The notes: generated from the sequence alone by a model not told the origin. Positions 21,274-33,173 are shown, counted from the stretch's first letter. The stretch: DNA of 64,000 bases from Phlegmacium glaucopus (GCA_015039465.1 MU130224.1:581561-645560); one strand, 5' to 3'. Translations and numbers: made by a program.

Positions 21274-22466
21274 TAATAATATTTCAGTCAGATTGAAATG
21301 AAGGTTCAGGCTGTTTATTTCAACCCGCTACACTCTTATATTTCGTCTTCCAGTTTTGGTAAGTTCATCTGAGATCCTCTTGGCCTAATAAATTTTCCTC
21401 GAATTAAGTTTCCGACCTTATTCAAGTTATTGGGATCTTAGGAACGTTCAAATATTTATACCAAAGGAAAATTCGAAGCAATCATTTCTCGACATTTCGT
21501 CGCAATAACAGGTTAGATTTTGGATTGAATTTATACAAATAGAAGCGCAGACCAAAACAAGCACAATCAATTGAGGCAATTTTCCCTTTCCCACGCCACG
21601 ATACCGCATAATTGCCTCACCCAAATGTTCATCTTCTCCTCAAACCCCCACAACTCCATTGTCCGATGACTCTGAACATCCTCCACTCCTCCTTTTTTTC
21701 TCCACTGTACTTACCATTACAGCCCATTTTCCGATTTCCACGCCTTCATGTCCGTACTCTCTTCCGGATTGATCCAACCGCCACTTCCCCTGCGATTTTG
21801 CCTGATCGTGGGCCAAGGCCACCTGGCCGTGCATCTCAGATCTTCAAGAGCTCCTCGTACATCTCACAGGATTGACTCCTAGACCCTCGGGCTTCTTGAT
21901 TTATCGGATTGCCTCTATGTCGCCATTATGTTGATGGCTCCCTAATCAGTCCTGGGAAAGTGACATTGCCCAGAGCTGGTCGTGACTTATGTTGATGGTC
22001 TATGAATGGAATTTGTGATACACCGGATTCATAAGCTGAGGTGGCGGCGTTGATGGTAACATGGTGCGAGGACTCCAACGTCATAGTAATGCGGGCTCAC
22101 ATCTTACTCAGCCCAACGGCTCCCAACGGTCAATCTATTTCGGTTTTTATGCCCCACGCATGGACCAACGTGCGTGAGGTCTTACTCGGGGTTGACTCGG
22201 GGAACGACTAGCGACTAGTGACTAAATGACTGCCTGTATCGCCTTTACCGAGTAAGTATCCATCCATCGTCTTTGGACCGACCTTGACCTGCCGGTTGAT
22301 GTTCCGAAATGGTTGTTCCGCCAGTCATCGATTCGGTTGAGTCAATGGATTTGCCACTACTCGGCGGGCCGGCAGGCTTTCGATGATTGTGCTTGTTTAT
22401 AACTGTTTGCTGGATCCCCTTTTTTCCCTTGCACACGTACATTCAATCCTTTCCCAATCTTTGAAC
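21274..22466. other. Intergenic, no gene seen
   Basis: Short ORFs on both strands (21612-21875 plus, 21640-21834 minus) overlap each other and have no recognisable domain. The last part is the promoter region of the copper transporter. Confidence 0.5.
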
Positions 22467-23179
22467 ATGGCCATTTATGTTTTTCTTTTGCTGTTGGCCA
22501 CATTTCTTGTACCAAATGCCCATGCTAGTATGAATGGGATGGACATGAGCATGGACGGAGCTATGGCTCTTTCGTCTGGCAACATGCGCTTTTTTCTTCA
22601 CTTTACTCCAGGAGATCCCCTCTGGTTCCAAGGCTGGGTTCCTCAGAGCGGGGGTGCAATGGTTGGAGCTTGCATAGGACTTTTCATGCTTGCTTTAGTG
22701 GACAGATGGTTAGCGGCGATCAGAGCTATGGGAGAGGTTGTTTGGCGAAAGCAGTATGTCACGTCTGATACTTTATAGACATCCATTCTTAATTTGCTAA
22801 TGAATACAATTAGAGCTGAGATGGCATATATCAATGCACAGAACGCCGCTTCGAATTCGAAACTCCAAGCCTCCAAATCCAAAGTGTCCCTTCCTCGCCC
22901 TACTGTGGCTCGCACTATCACCCTTCGTACCATTCCACCGTTTATACCGGCTCATGACATTATTAGAGGGATATTACATGCCGGTCAAGCTGCTCTGACG
23001 TTTGTATTTATGTTAACGGTGATGTAAGTCTTCCGTGTCGCACTCTTATGGCTGATGTGTTGATTTTTCTTTTACGTAGGACATATCAAGTCTCGTTTAT
23101 CATTTCGATAGTTGTTGGTCTTGGAGTTGGTGAAGCGGTATTCGGACGGTACATTAGTAGTTCGAATTCATTTCATTAA
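22467..23179 (+). CDS. Ctr-family copper transporter
   Basis: Ctr proteins import Cu(I) across the plasma or vacuolar membrane as trimers. Three exons (22467-22753, 22814-23023, 23080-23179) sum to 597 nt, a 198-aa product. Order: probable signal peptide MAIYVFLLLLATFLVPNAHA, Met-rich motif MNGMDMSMDGAM, FLHFTPGDPLWFQGW, a first hydrophobic helix with GGAMVGACIGLFMLAL, a cytosolic loop, then PAHDIIRGILHAGQAALTFV with FMLTVMTYQVSFIISIVVGL and GVGEAVFG, the small-residue third helix typical of the family. All splice phases agree. It lies 186 nt upstream of a metalloreductase on the same strand. Direction of transport and membrane are not proven here. Confidence 0.9.
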
Positions 23180-23365
23180 CGATACAACTTTGTAAATCTA
23201 TCTTGTTCTCACGCCACGGATCCGCAGCATCGAAAAAAAAATTGTAAATGATCGTCGTAGCCGTAATGGCCGGTGTGACTGTCACCTTGTCACGACTTAC
23301 ATTTGCCAAAATTGTCACATCCTGTTATCTAACCTTGGTCTCTTTCATCGTTGTACAAGACAGAC

Positions 23366-25658
23366 ATGGTTGACACTGGTACACCGCCAGTCATTCCGGC
23401 CGCTCTTCAGTTGTATAAGTGAGCCATATTTTTATTCGCTTCTATTCATCATTTAAACCAAGGTGCTTTCGCCTGCTAGCTCTTATGTGGTAGATCCACA
23501 ATGGCAACGCAAGTTCTCTGTCATCTGGCCTAGCTTCTTAGCTTTCCTCGTTCTTCTTTCTCTTCCACATCTAATACGCTCGATTCGGAATGGTCGTGCT
23601 TATAATCCGTTACCGGGAATCTCAGAACATTGGAATAATGACAAGCAGGATTACACTGTTGCCGGCACAGGCCAAGCTTCTAGTTCACTGTCCAAGAACA
23701 ATCGTCGCCGGGCATCTCTTCAGAATTTATCTGGTGCCCTTGGATCAGTCTTTTACTGGACAATTCCTGGACTCAACTTGAATGCCGGACAAAGTCCGTA
23801 TTTTTCCTAGTCCCCTTACATGATCGTTGCATTAACCATTCTTTAGTACTCATTCTCGTAGCCTACGCCGTCACAGTCATCATTTGCATCGTATCAGATG
23901 CCCAACTCATAGATAACTCTAATCGACCTGGTAAATTCCCAAATCATCGTCAACCATATTTTCGGCCTCACCAATAACTATTTGCCACAGGTTTCATTGC
24001 CCTGGCTCAATTTCCAGTCGTATTCCTGTTTTCTACCAAGAATTCTCTCGTTTCTTTGGTTCTTGGACCTGGCAATGGATACGAGAAACTCAACTTTATC
24101 CATCGCTGGTCTGGTCGAGTCATGTTTCTAGCTGCTGTTCTGCATGGATCTTTATGGATCCGAAACCATCTTCAGTACGGTATACCTATCCTTGGACAGC
24201 AAAAAGAAACCTCTGGTGTTGCAGCGCTGTCAGTTCTCAGCATTATCGTCATCTCCTCGATCAAACCAGTCAGAAGGATCTGCTACGAAATATTCTTCAT
24301 CATACAGTGAGCTTGCAACCTATTCTTCTTCGCTCATTTTACATTTTTCTAATATGATTTCATTAGTTTCCTCGCCTTTGTGGCTTTCTTTATCACTATT
24401 TGTTACCACACTATTTACGCTTCGCCGTGGATCTTCCCTCCGCTAGCTTTTTACGGTCTCGATATCTTGATGCGCATGTTCCGCCATAGAATCAAAGATG
24501 CCGTTCTAGTCCCAATAGACAATCAGATGACACTCGTTAGTACCCACTCTCCCCTTCGCATTAAATACCACTGAACAAAAAATTCCCAGATTCATGTCCC
24601 CTATTCGACGACATGCTGGATCGCTGGTCAACATGTTCGCCTTCGTGTTTTCTTTTCCGGAAGAATTTTCGAATCGCACCCTTTAACCATCTTTTCAGCA
24701 ACTCCGGACGTTTCATGTATAACTTCCATGCCTCAAGGGATCTCATTCGGAGTGCGTGTCGTTGGTGACTGGACTCGAGCATTGAACCGATATGCTTCTA
24801 TGGCCGCTGCACAAACCAAAGGACTTACTGAGAAGGACCGGCTTGTAGAAGATGACCAATTTCCTTCTGAAGTGCCTGTTCAAGTCATGATAGATGGACC
24901 GTATGGAGGGTGTGGTGTGGATCTTGGGGATCATGAAACTGTTCTGTTGTTTGCTGGAGGTTCTGGCATCACTTTTACTCTTGGTCTTCTTGATGATATC
25001 GTGGGTCGATGTACCAGGAAAGGAAGAAGTAATGGAGAGCGGACTAGGAGGATCGAATTCGCGTGGTGTATTCGTTCCTTTGGTATGTTTTTTCTTCTTC
25101 GACGATACAAGGTCCCGTTTCCTAACGAATATTTATATAGGTTGTATTGAATGGTTCTCATCCGCACTCATGGATATTGCTACCGCGGCAGCTGCATCAT
25201 CAACTACATCCATGCCGATAGACCTTCATATATCCATCTACGTTACATGTTTATGTGACCCTGAAGCCGTACCCGCCATACCCAACTCCGACGTGACAAT
25301 GATACGACCCTCAATATATCAAGTTCTCAACGAGATCACTTCCTTCTCTCCTCCTCCTACTACCACCACCATCACCACGAAATCATCTTCACGTCCCATA
25401 TCTCCAGCATCTAATGAAAATGGCGATGCTGCGTCCGACTTTGATATCGAAGAATCAGCCGCGAAATGTAGCAACCAGTTCGAAGGCGGTCGGAACAAGC
25501 TTTGTGAGATCCGAGAAGGTGGTGGTGTTGCTGTGTGTGCAAGTGGACCAGCATCATTGACGAGGGAAGCTGCGAATGCTGTTGCTAGGTTGCAGATGTC
25601 AGGGAGGGGTATGCGATTAGGAGGTATTGCTCTTCATACTGAGTTGTTCTCGCTTTAA
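23366..25658 (+). CDS. Ferric/cupric reductase (FRE family)
   Basis: This is a plasma-membrane flavocytochrome passing electrons from NADPH through FAD and haem to Fe(III) or Cu(II). Exons: 23366-23418 (tentative), 23463-23793, 23847-23930, 23991-24306, 24367-24535, 24590-25082, 25141-25658. Helices include IWPSFLAFLVLLSL and ILVAYAVTVIICIV. The ferric-reductase domain has NFIHRWSGRVMFLAAVLHGS and FITICYHTIY, giving conserved His pairs. FAD site: ESHPLTIF. NADPH site: MIDGPYGG and FAGGSGITFTLG. The C-terminus is VCASGPASL...GIALHTELFSL. All internal junctions keep frame. The proposed first exon (MVDTGTPPVIPAALQLY) does not join in phase, so the start is unsure or carries a one-base lesion. 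Confidence 0.88.
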
Positions 25659-26133
25659 GGACAGTTTTTTGGTTGCGAGCGTAGCCTTTCGGTATCAGTA
25701 AAATTGTATACTTTGTATCACCCATGCACGATATACGAAGAATGACCCCGGAAGTTGTGGTCGGCTGCCCCCGGCAGGCTGAGTTTAAAGCTCCGGCATG
25801 TGATTTGTGTCATTGATGATCACACTCATATACTCGTCGCTCGATTTATCAACGCATTGCGCATCGCCGCTTACGGTCACTCAGTGACTGTCTCAGATTA
25901 TATGCGCTCTCAGTTCTTCCATCAGGCTACTGATATCGTATCGTTTACATGTCAGGCGACTTTTGCTTTTTCGCACCAAATATTATCACTGGAGCACCTA
26001 CCTGTTACTAACGCTGGGACGACGTCGGGGAACGTTCCGATCGGGGCGCCTAATGTCTCAATGAGGCAACTCCCAGTTCTCACGCATGGGCCTTCCACGC
26101 CCCGATAATCGATTCGTCTCAGATTGGTCCCTC

Positions 26134-26823
26134 ATGACTTCCATCGAAAGCTCCGAGTCAAAACCCAGAAAATCTGCGCTCTGTAAGTCTATAGCAATGG
26201 ATCATCATCGACCGTGCCTGCATTGACATCTCGTTCACCGATTAGTCCGCGACCCATCAGCTGATGTGGTCTTTGAGTCCTCAGACAATGTGCTCTTCTA
26301 CATTTATAGGAAGCATCTTGACGCTACCACTGCAGGGTTTGCGGCCCCATCCATGATACCGTGCGATCGCATCCCAGTCCCACTGACAGAATCAGCTGAA
26401 ATTCTCGAAATTCTCTTCCAATTCGTTGAACCTTGCTCCGGAATCAGGTCACTATCGACAGCCCTCAGTGATTGATATGGAGATTAAAACATTTTTTGCC
26501 CTCGCTGAAGCTGCTGAAAAGTATATCGTCTTCAGTGCAATGGGTACCTCTATCACCCGTATGTAGTGAGTACTTCTTGACTTTATTATCGCCAGAGACC
26601 CAACCTTTTTGCAGCCTTCCAGCGATACATGAGCTGTTTCCAATTGAAGTCCTGAACCACTGCGCGAAACACGGGTATGCGGAGCTCGCTGGCATCGCCG
26701 CTCACAAATCGCTTTCTCGTCCTCTCGATAAGATCGTTCAAGGGCTTACCCATCCAGGTCTTTTGGGGAAATGGGTCGGGTTTGTTTTCTTCAATCATAA
26801 AATCTTGCCCTTACATGAAGATT
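26134..26823 (+). pseudogene. BTB/POZ-domain gene with one frameshift
   Basis: BTB domains mediate dimerisation and often cullin-3 binding. Exon 1 is 26134-26182. Exon 2 starts at 26246 with DPSADVVFESSDNVLFYIYR and RIPVPLTESAEILEILFQFV, typical of Agaricomycete BTB proteins. The reading then shifts near 26450-26470 to PSVIDMEIKTFFALAEAAEK and YIVFSAM. A phase-consistent intron (about 26556-26615) joins YLPAIHELFPIEVLNHCAKH and GYAELAGIAAHKSL, ending at 26823. Only the one frame break stops it being intact, so sequencing error or recent loss are both possible. Confidence 0.72.
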
Positions 26824-27735
26824 AGTTGCTCTACTACAACCATTGGCTTCAGCTTGCGCAGTTTGTGCAAAGCGAGCTCCCCAACAATGGGTGCATGAAG
26901 CTAGCTAGTATCAAAATTAATTATTTGACAAAAACTATGTCAGATATTTCATTTGCGAGCGATAGCGTTTGCTCCTCCGGCACTGCTACATGCACCCTAT
27001 CAAGCTATTGTTCGTGCGGACGACGGGATCTTCTTTCTTCAATTATCCAGAAGAAGATGCCACTACCAGCATTCAGTTTGTAAAACTGTACTGAATATTA
27101 TATCTGGTCAATATAGTCGATCAATCTTGCTGTGACCTGAACAACACTTCCAAAAATCAACCTCGAATGGTTGTTCTTTATTATAGGCCAAGTCAAAATA
27201 TACTATCGCAACCCAGCGGCCCCGTTGCGTATCAGTAGAAAGTAAGTAGACATTCACTTTTTAGATAGATATTAATACTCACTACTACCATCATCAGCAA
27301 ATCTGGGGTTTTCTATGGGTGCCGTGGAACAGATCTTCGGGAATCCGGAGCAATATGAGCCCTTTATTGGACTTGCCAAGGGATGACTGATGAACTGAAG
27401 ATCGCAAAAGGTTCAAACTTTCAACCGCTTTAGAGAACTGGGAGTAGCACAAAAGTCTTTTGTTAGGAAGTTGAACGGGTGCATGATAAATTTAGATAAG
27501 ATGCTCCCCTATATTTTATTCCTGTAATAACTTGTTATCGACGAAGCCAGCGAGAGCTGGTTTTATTTATACGCGCTATAAAGCCTTGCACCTATAATTA
27601 CACTTCCAGACAAGCATATATTCCTGACATTAATTCCCACCAATACGTAGCGTCCACAATACGCTAATCAAAGGATTATGGCACTGGAATCATGTATCTT
27701 TTCAATTGATTTTGACCACAACTACAACTGCCATT
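26824..27735. other. 3' flank of BTB gene, no confident gene
   Basis: Short frames at 26826-27135 include PPALLHAPYQAIVRADDG but lack continuity or a known domain. 27525-27650 is the copy source (or copy) of 30405-30520. Confidence 0.4.
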
Positions 27736-28529
27736 TTACACCGAAGGAGGGGTGTTGAAGCAATGTCTTCTGTAGTACTGGAAGGCCATGAAGAAGAGCG
27801 ATTTCGTAAGGTACTTTTTGATATGATAATAGTGGACGACCATTTTAACTCGCTTAAGATAGTGGCTGAGGAAAGGTTTGTCTTGAGTTTCGCAATCTGT
27901 CGACGATGGTAATTCAAGACTACGGGTCGAGAACCGTTCGCCAGGTGAGATTTGGTATCGATTGCCAACTGGGACATTCGATGGTGAAGGCGATGGCGAT
28001 AGCGATTTGTCAAGACCAAGTTCATGCACAGAGCTGTTACCGCAATAAAGAATTGAGCTTGAACTTGAACTGTCAACATTACTTTGACAAAGTTCATGGA
28101 AAGGGTCTTCAGTGAACATTAACAGAGTTTCTTGAAGGAATACATCCGATAATTTGTGCTAGTGACAAGCAACGATTGGTCAAAGTCTTCAGATTCAGAA
28201 GAGCAGTCATAGGCAGAGGAAGAAGAATGGATGTGGATGTCGTCGAAACTCATGAATAGAATCCGATAGATCACTGATATCATCTTGTTGTGCTTCTGAA
28301 GGAAGATGATGCCCAGTCCGAGCCTAAACAGTCCACTACCGTCTTTTCTCATCAAGCCAGAAATCCCAAGTCCAGAACAGCGAGGTAAAAACTTGGATGG
28401 TGACTGAAGAGTAGTGACAGAACGAGGGGCTGAAGAAGACAGCAAGGTATCCAGAGACTCAGAAACATTAGATTCATCTTCAACTGAGGTGTCGCTCACA
28501 AGAGAAAGCTTGATGAAGTTTAGAGCCAA
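27736..28529 (-). CDS. Possible serine-rich hypothetical gene
   Basis: Not recognised. Two minus-strand frames (28529-28119 and 28119-27736) abut and could be joined by splicing. The first starts MALNFIKLSLVSDTSVEDES. Both parts are Ser-rich, with acidic patches (YDCSSESEDFDQS) and an SPSPSPS run. A TATA-like CTATAAATAG lies about 70 nt upstream. No domain is visible. It could also be noncoding. Confidence 0.3.
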
Positions 28530-28593
28530 GATATCGTCATCGGAATCGCTTGGAAGATAATGTGGTTTAGAGGCGATTGAACTGATTACGAGT

Positions 28594-28606
28594 CCTATTT
28601 ATAGGG
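28594..28606 (-). promoter_or_regulatory. TATA-like box upstream of 28529
   Basis: On the minus strand CCTATAAATAGG is centred about 70 nt before the candidate ATG at 28529. Confidence 0.35.
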
Positions 28607-28609
28607 CTC

Positions 28610-29330
28610 GTTCTTTTATCCTCTGGACCCAGCCAAAATTTGCGCCATGTTACGGTTAAATAGCCGGCAACTCCCGTAGCAGCCTTCTATTTCCGTCTTC
28701 ATCGGCAACCTTCTTCGCCCTATTCGTTTTTCTACTACTTCGACCCGCTTTTCAGAATGATTGAGATATTCAAGCTGCGGTAGCTCACATTGCCGACTCT
28801 GGAGTGTTTCCGAGGCAAGGGAGAATTTGGTGTAATAAACTGATTCCATTTATGTCACTGTCTGTATGTAACAGTGTAAAATTAAGCTACATTTTTATTC
28901 AGGCTTGATGTGTTATAAATAAAAATTAGGACTTGTATATGCCATGTGAGCAATGGCCCACAAAACAGGTGGTGCTGCTAGTGGCTGACTTGAAATCGAG
29001 AGGTAAGACGGATGGATCATGGAAGAATGCAGTACTCTGTCCCAAGCCCTCCAAGCTCGGTGGACGCTCGGTGTCCTGAGATGATAGTCTAGTTGTAGCA
29101 GCCTCAAGCAATGGTGGATTCTTATCGGCTATCGGAACCTGTTGTCAAAAAACAGGTGATCAGCAGAACACATCATCCAACTATTCACCTCTCGAAATAT
29201 ATCAAGCAACGGCGGCTTCGGCGGCTCCCCAACAGGACTAGGACACATTTCTCCAGAAGGATCTTGAACCTGATGTGCTCCCAACAGAGACGTTTCGGCC
29301 ATTTTCACAAAAGCGGGTGAGGAAAAGAGT
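28610..29330. other. No confident gene
   Basis: Short ORFs occur on both strands. A plus-strand reading (about 29130-29335) gives YSPLEIYQATAASAAPQQ and DVLPTETFRPFSQKRVRKR with one stop. It looks like a relic of a coding exon, but no family was recognised. Confidence 0.35.
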
Positions 29331-29910
29331 AGAGGTATGTTTTGTTTTCCTTCGATGATACAGGTCCCGTTTTCTAACAAATATTTATATAGGTTGTATT
29401 GAATGGTTCTCATCCGCACTCATGGATATTGCTACAGCGGCAGCTGCATCATCAACCACATCCATGCCAATAGACCTTCACATATCCATCTACGTTATAT
29501 GTTTATGCAACCCTGAAGCCGTACCCGCCATACCCAACTCTGACGTGACCATGATACGACCCTCAATATATCGAGTTCTCAACGAAATCACTTCCTTCTC
29601 TCCTCTTCCACTACCACCAACACCTCCACGAAATCATCTTCACGTCCCATATCCAGATATCCTCAGCATCTAATGAAAAAGGCGATGCTGCGTCCGACTT
29701 TGATATCGAAGAATCAGCTGCGGAATGTAGTGACCAGTTCGAAGGCGGTCGTAACAAGCTTTCTGAGATCCGAGAAGGTGGTGGTGTTGCTGTGTGTGCA
29801 AGTGGACCAGTATCATTGACGAGGGAAGCTGCGAATGCTGTTGCTAGGTTGCAGACTCGGATGTCAGGGAGAGGCATGCGATTTGGAGGGTATTGCTCTT
29901 CATACTGAGT
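29331..29910 (+). pseudogene. Partial duplicate of ferric reductase last intron and exon
   Basis: The sequence is nearly the same as 25083-25658: the intron from GTATGTTTT to TATATAG, then CIEWFSSALMDIATAAAASS and YVICLCNPEAVPAIPNSDVT. The frame breaks in the Thr/Pro region and resumes out of phase to the ARLQTRMSGRGM part. No other reductase exons are present, so it cannot make a reductase. Confidence 0.88.
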
Positions 29911-30520
29911 TGTCCTCGCTTTAAAGACAGTTTTTGATTTGCGAGCGTAGCTTTTCGGTAGTGTATATCTTGTATGACCCATGCACGAAGAATGACACAA
30001 AGTTGTGGTTCCCCAGTTGGCTGAGCTTAAAGCTCCGGCATGTGATTTGGTAGCGCATCATTGAGTTTACAGCTCAATCTTCACTGGGCTTGGTACTCAG
30101 TGATCTGTCTACTCGCCATCGAAAAAAAGGATTTTATGCGGTAAATTTTCAGGATCACACTCATCATATACTTCTATTATATTGCTCTTGGCAGCTCTCT
30201 GTCTCAGATTAGATGCAGCTCTCGCCGGTTCTTCCATCAGGCTACTGATATCGTATCGTTTACATGTCAGACGATTTTTGCTTTTTCGCACCAAATATTG
30301 TCAGTGGAACACCTACCTGTTGCTAACGCTGGGACGACGCCGGGGAACGTTCCGATTTGGGCGCCTAATGTCTCAATGGAGGCAACTCCCAGTTCTCACG
30401 CATGGTCTTGATAATCGACGGAGCCAGCGGGAACTGGTTTTATTTATATGCACTCTAAAGCCTTGCCCCTATAATTACACAGACAAGCATAGATTCCTGA
30501 CATTGATTCCCACCAACCTC
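29911..30520 (+). repeat. Duplicate of the reductase 3' flank, joined to the BTB 3' flank
   Basis: 29911-30405 follows 25659-26105, and 30405-30520 follows about 27525-27650. The BTB gene that separates these two blocks in the parent locus is missing here. ORFs in this copy are chance. Confidence 0.8.
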
Positions 30521-30549
30521 CACACCCATCGAATACCCCCAGTTAGCCC

Positions 30550-30955
30550 AGCACAGAAACGCTGTTTTGGGGGCACTGATTCCATTGCCTGTTGAAGCAA
30601 CTTGTCAAGTCCTTTATCCCTCATTGCTTTCTATCGAGAGAAAACGCGAAGGGTGAACAAGCAAAGTTCAAGAGGAAAGGGGTACGTGCATACCTGGGCA
30701 CAAGGTCTATAAGACACCCATATCTTCAAGTTCCCGCATAAGTTCTCTTGCAACTCCTCGGCCTTTCTGTTGGAATACTCCGCACACGCCCTCGGCAGAT
30801 GAAGATGTGGACACTGCTGGTTCCAAATATCCTTCAAACCAAGAATTAAAGCAACTGTCGTAAGTTTGCTTCAGTGGTGTGCGTCTGTGACATTCACCGA
30901 CGTTGCGCAAAGTAGTTCGATAAACCAATCTTAATTTATAATAACCTCTCCTCAT
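30550..30955 (-). pseudogene. MDM35: Mdm35-like pseudogene, copy 2
   Basis: The minus strand reads TPLKQTYDSCFNSWFEGYLE then PAVSTSSSAE, with one extra base, then AEYSNRKAEELQENLCGNLK, IWVSYRPCAQ, an intron (GTATGC...TCGATAG), and KAMRDKGLDKLLQQA. There the expected end is replaced by unrelated sequence. CX9C-type cysteines are visible. The frameshift and lost C-terminus indicate a pseudogene. It is an inverted relative of 18425-18716. Confidence 0.8.
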
Positions 30956-31114
30956 ATCTCAAAAAGTACGAACAATATACAAATACAAAAAGCTTGAAAA
31001 CAAATTTTGTGGTAAATTTCTCCTTCGAGTTGTTATTTAAAATCTGCTCTCTTGTCACGAATAATCATGCTGAAGTAGAGGACACTTCGGTAGTACCCCT
31101 ACCTTATATCATTC

Positions 31115-31639
31115 TCATTGCGTTGCTCCAAAACTTTCTTCTTCCAGTTGCAGTTCTCGACTGACCTGCATTAAATCACATGCTCTGCACCAGAATACCG
31201 CGCAAAAGTCACCAACAGCGTTGCCTCGGATGCTGTAACGTTCACGAATGTTCTTGCGGGTGGAAAGCTAAAAAAAATTCGTCAGAAGGGTAAAGAGAGG
31301 GAAAATGAAACTGGAATAGAAATCCTTACTTGGTAGACCCAGGTCCCTTGGAGCAAACCTCCAGTGATGAACTTCTCACGCTGTGGATCTGGGATGCCTT
31401 GTATACTGAGATGTTCAAGGCGCCTCTGATTTTGCACATTAACGAGACGGGGATAACAGTATGCAACGCAACCTGCAGAGGTTCGGTGAGAAATTGACGT
31501 ATCTTCAGTGACTCAGGAAGAACTGACACTTGTTGAAACCTTCACAACTGCTAAGTAACCCAAAACTCCAAGGTCGTTTACCCTCAGAATCCAAAGGCAA
31601 GTTGAGCACGTTCCTGTTACCAGGTGTGGGAAGGGTCAT
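31115..31639 (-). CDS. PLAC8-domain cysteine-rich protein
   Basis: PLAC8/PCR proteins are small Cys-rich membrane proteins linked to metal handling or cell size in other eukaryotes; the role here is unknown. Exons on the minus strand (31639-31528, 31472-31330, 31267-31115) sum to 408 nt (135 aa) with consistent phases. Sequence: NRNVLNLPLDSEGKRPWSFG, LLSSCEGFNKCCVAYCYPRL, VNVQNQRRLEHL, then NIRERYSIRGNAVGDFCAVF, WCRACDLMQVSRELQLEEES. The ordered pattern ending in C..C.L.QVSREL is the family signature. An in-frame stretch upstream of the chosen ATG (THSTQPVPVAEM) suggests a further 5' exon. Confidence 0.82.
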
Positions 31640-32568
31640 CTCTGCGACTGGCACAGGCTGAGTGGAGTGTGTACCCTGATAGTCAAATACAGAGTCAATA
31701 CCGAAATAAAAGTAGTATGCTTAATTTTATAGCTACCCTCTCATTAAAGGAAGCCATTGAGAGTGCTAGCGTCTGTGGTCTAGTAGTTACAAGGGAACTT
31801 GAAGAGGACCGAAATTCACATACTGACTTGTATAAATACAGTAAGTTCTCATACTGCATAGCCCCAGGACCTGGTCATCGGGTTATGCCTTAATTATAGC
31901 CTATCACGCGATAAGGTACGAATGAAAGGCTAGGGTGCGGCTGGGTGCGGTCTTTGAATAAGCGACGACAGTCTGGGAACTCACTAATGAGGTAGTTGAT
32001 AATACGATTCACGGTTGGCCAGCGTGGGTCTAGTGCCTTGCAAACGAGTGAGTAAAACGGTACAGTATGTTATCCTATTGTGCTTACTAATCATTCCTAA
32101 TCCGGAAGAACTTTTTCTGATGCTCGAAAATATTCAACAGGAGCTGCCTTCCACTCTTTTCCTTTATCTAAAACTGCTCTCTCATTTAAATACCAACCAT
32201 CCTTATAAAAACCTTTTACTGTACCATTTCAATTAGTTCATCCGTCATGCATCACAGAGCCTTTGGTTGTGGACAAAATTGAGTGTTTGTCCCTGGTCAC
32301 ATTGGGAGTGGCCAATGGTCAAAAAAAATATCAAAAGTTCAAAATTCAAATTGAGTACTTACAAGGAGATGAAGCCTGATAGAATCTGGACAAATTTTTA
32401 CCTTGGCCGAAATTTTGAATATGTCACAGGTCACTATGCCCTTGGACAGAGATACAAATTCATCCAACATGTCCCAGGTCACACCCCTGGATGAACTAAT
32501 TGAAATGGTACAGTAATTAAGACAACATGCAGCGGTGTGATGTGCTGGCTTGGCCTCTGCCGGAATCC
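31640..32568. other. Intergenic, no gene seen
   Basis: Includes the likely PLAC8 promoter or 5' exon. A short repeat at 32068-32105 (GCTTACTAATCATTCCTAAT) is shared with 16047-16075. The remaining ORFs are short and unrecognised. Confidence 0.4.
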
Positions 32569-33173
32569 AGTGGACTTCACTGGACTCCACTGGACTCCAG
32601 TCCAGGATTTTTCAGTGTGACATGGGCCAAATTTGTGAGTCCAGTCTGCTGAAGTCCAGTGGAGTCTGGTAAAATCCACTGGAGTCTTACCAGACTTATT
32701 CCACCAGACTCTGGCAGACTCCACCACCATTTCAACATATGGCCTCAAATGCAAACAAATATAAAAATATAGTCTTGGCAGGCACACTGTATTTATATTT
32801 AGTTATCATCCAAGAAAGGCAACTCTAAGTCTCTAAATGATACAACTCAAATTTGGACTTAAGTTTGTTTAATATAGCCCTTTCTCAATAAGGAAAGAAG
32901 CTATTAATAGATTTTAAATAGATTTAGGGTCCTAAGAAGATCCTCTATCATTCTATTCAATATTTCCTCTTTTGGAAATTTTTCCCATAGGCCAAATCCC
33001 ATTTAATGCCATGTTTAAAAATGTATTTTGCATTTTTCTCAATAAGAAAAGAAGCTATTAATAGACTTTCAACAGATTCAGGGTCCTAAAAGGATGATCT
33101 ATCATTGAGTCTAGTGGAGTCTGGTGGAGTCCACTGGATTCCAGTGGAGTATGTGGGGGACTGTAAAGTACAG
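32569..33173. mobile_element. Tc1-like non-autonomous element with GGACTCCAGT array
   Basis: The array of TCCAGTGGACT, CCACTGGACTCC and CAGACTC units at 32569-32720 recurs at 33108-33152. The right end is GTGGGGGACTGTAAAGTA, like the end of the 33817-38275 element apart from two bases, and TA follows. The interior holds two copies of the CTCAATAAGRAAAG...GGGTCCTAA module. The left end is unclear. Confidence 0.55.

Noticed and set aside
22383..22466. Earlier start for the Ctr gene
   Set aside because: The ATG at 22467 opens directly into a signal peptide; the upstream extension has no such logic.
24894..25140. Alternative ORF entering the last reductase exon from another frame
   Set aside because: The true frame is given by GPYGG...GGSGIT, spliced at 25083-25140.
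25755..26108. 117-codon ORF after the reductase
   Set aside because: Its duplicate at 30.0-30.4 kb does not keep the frame; no domain. It is a 3' flank.
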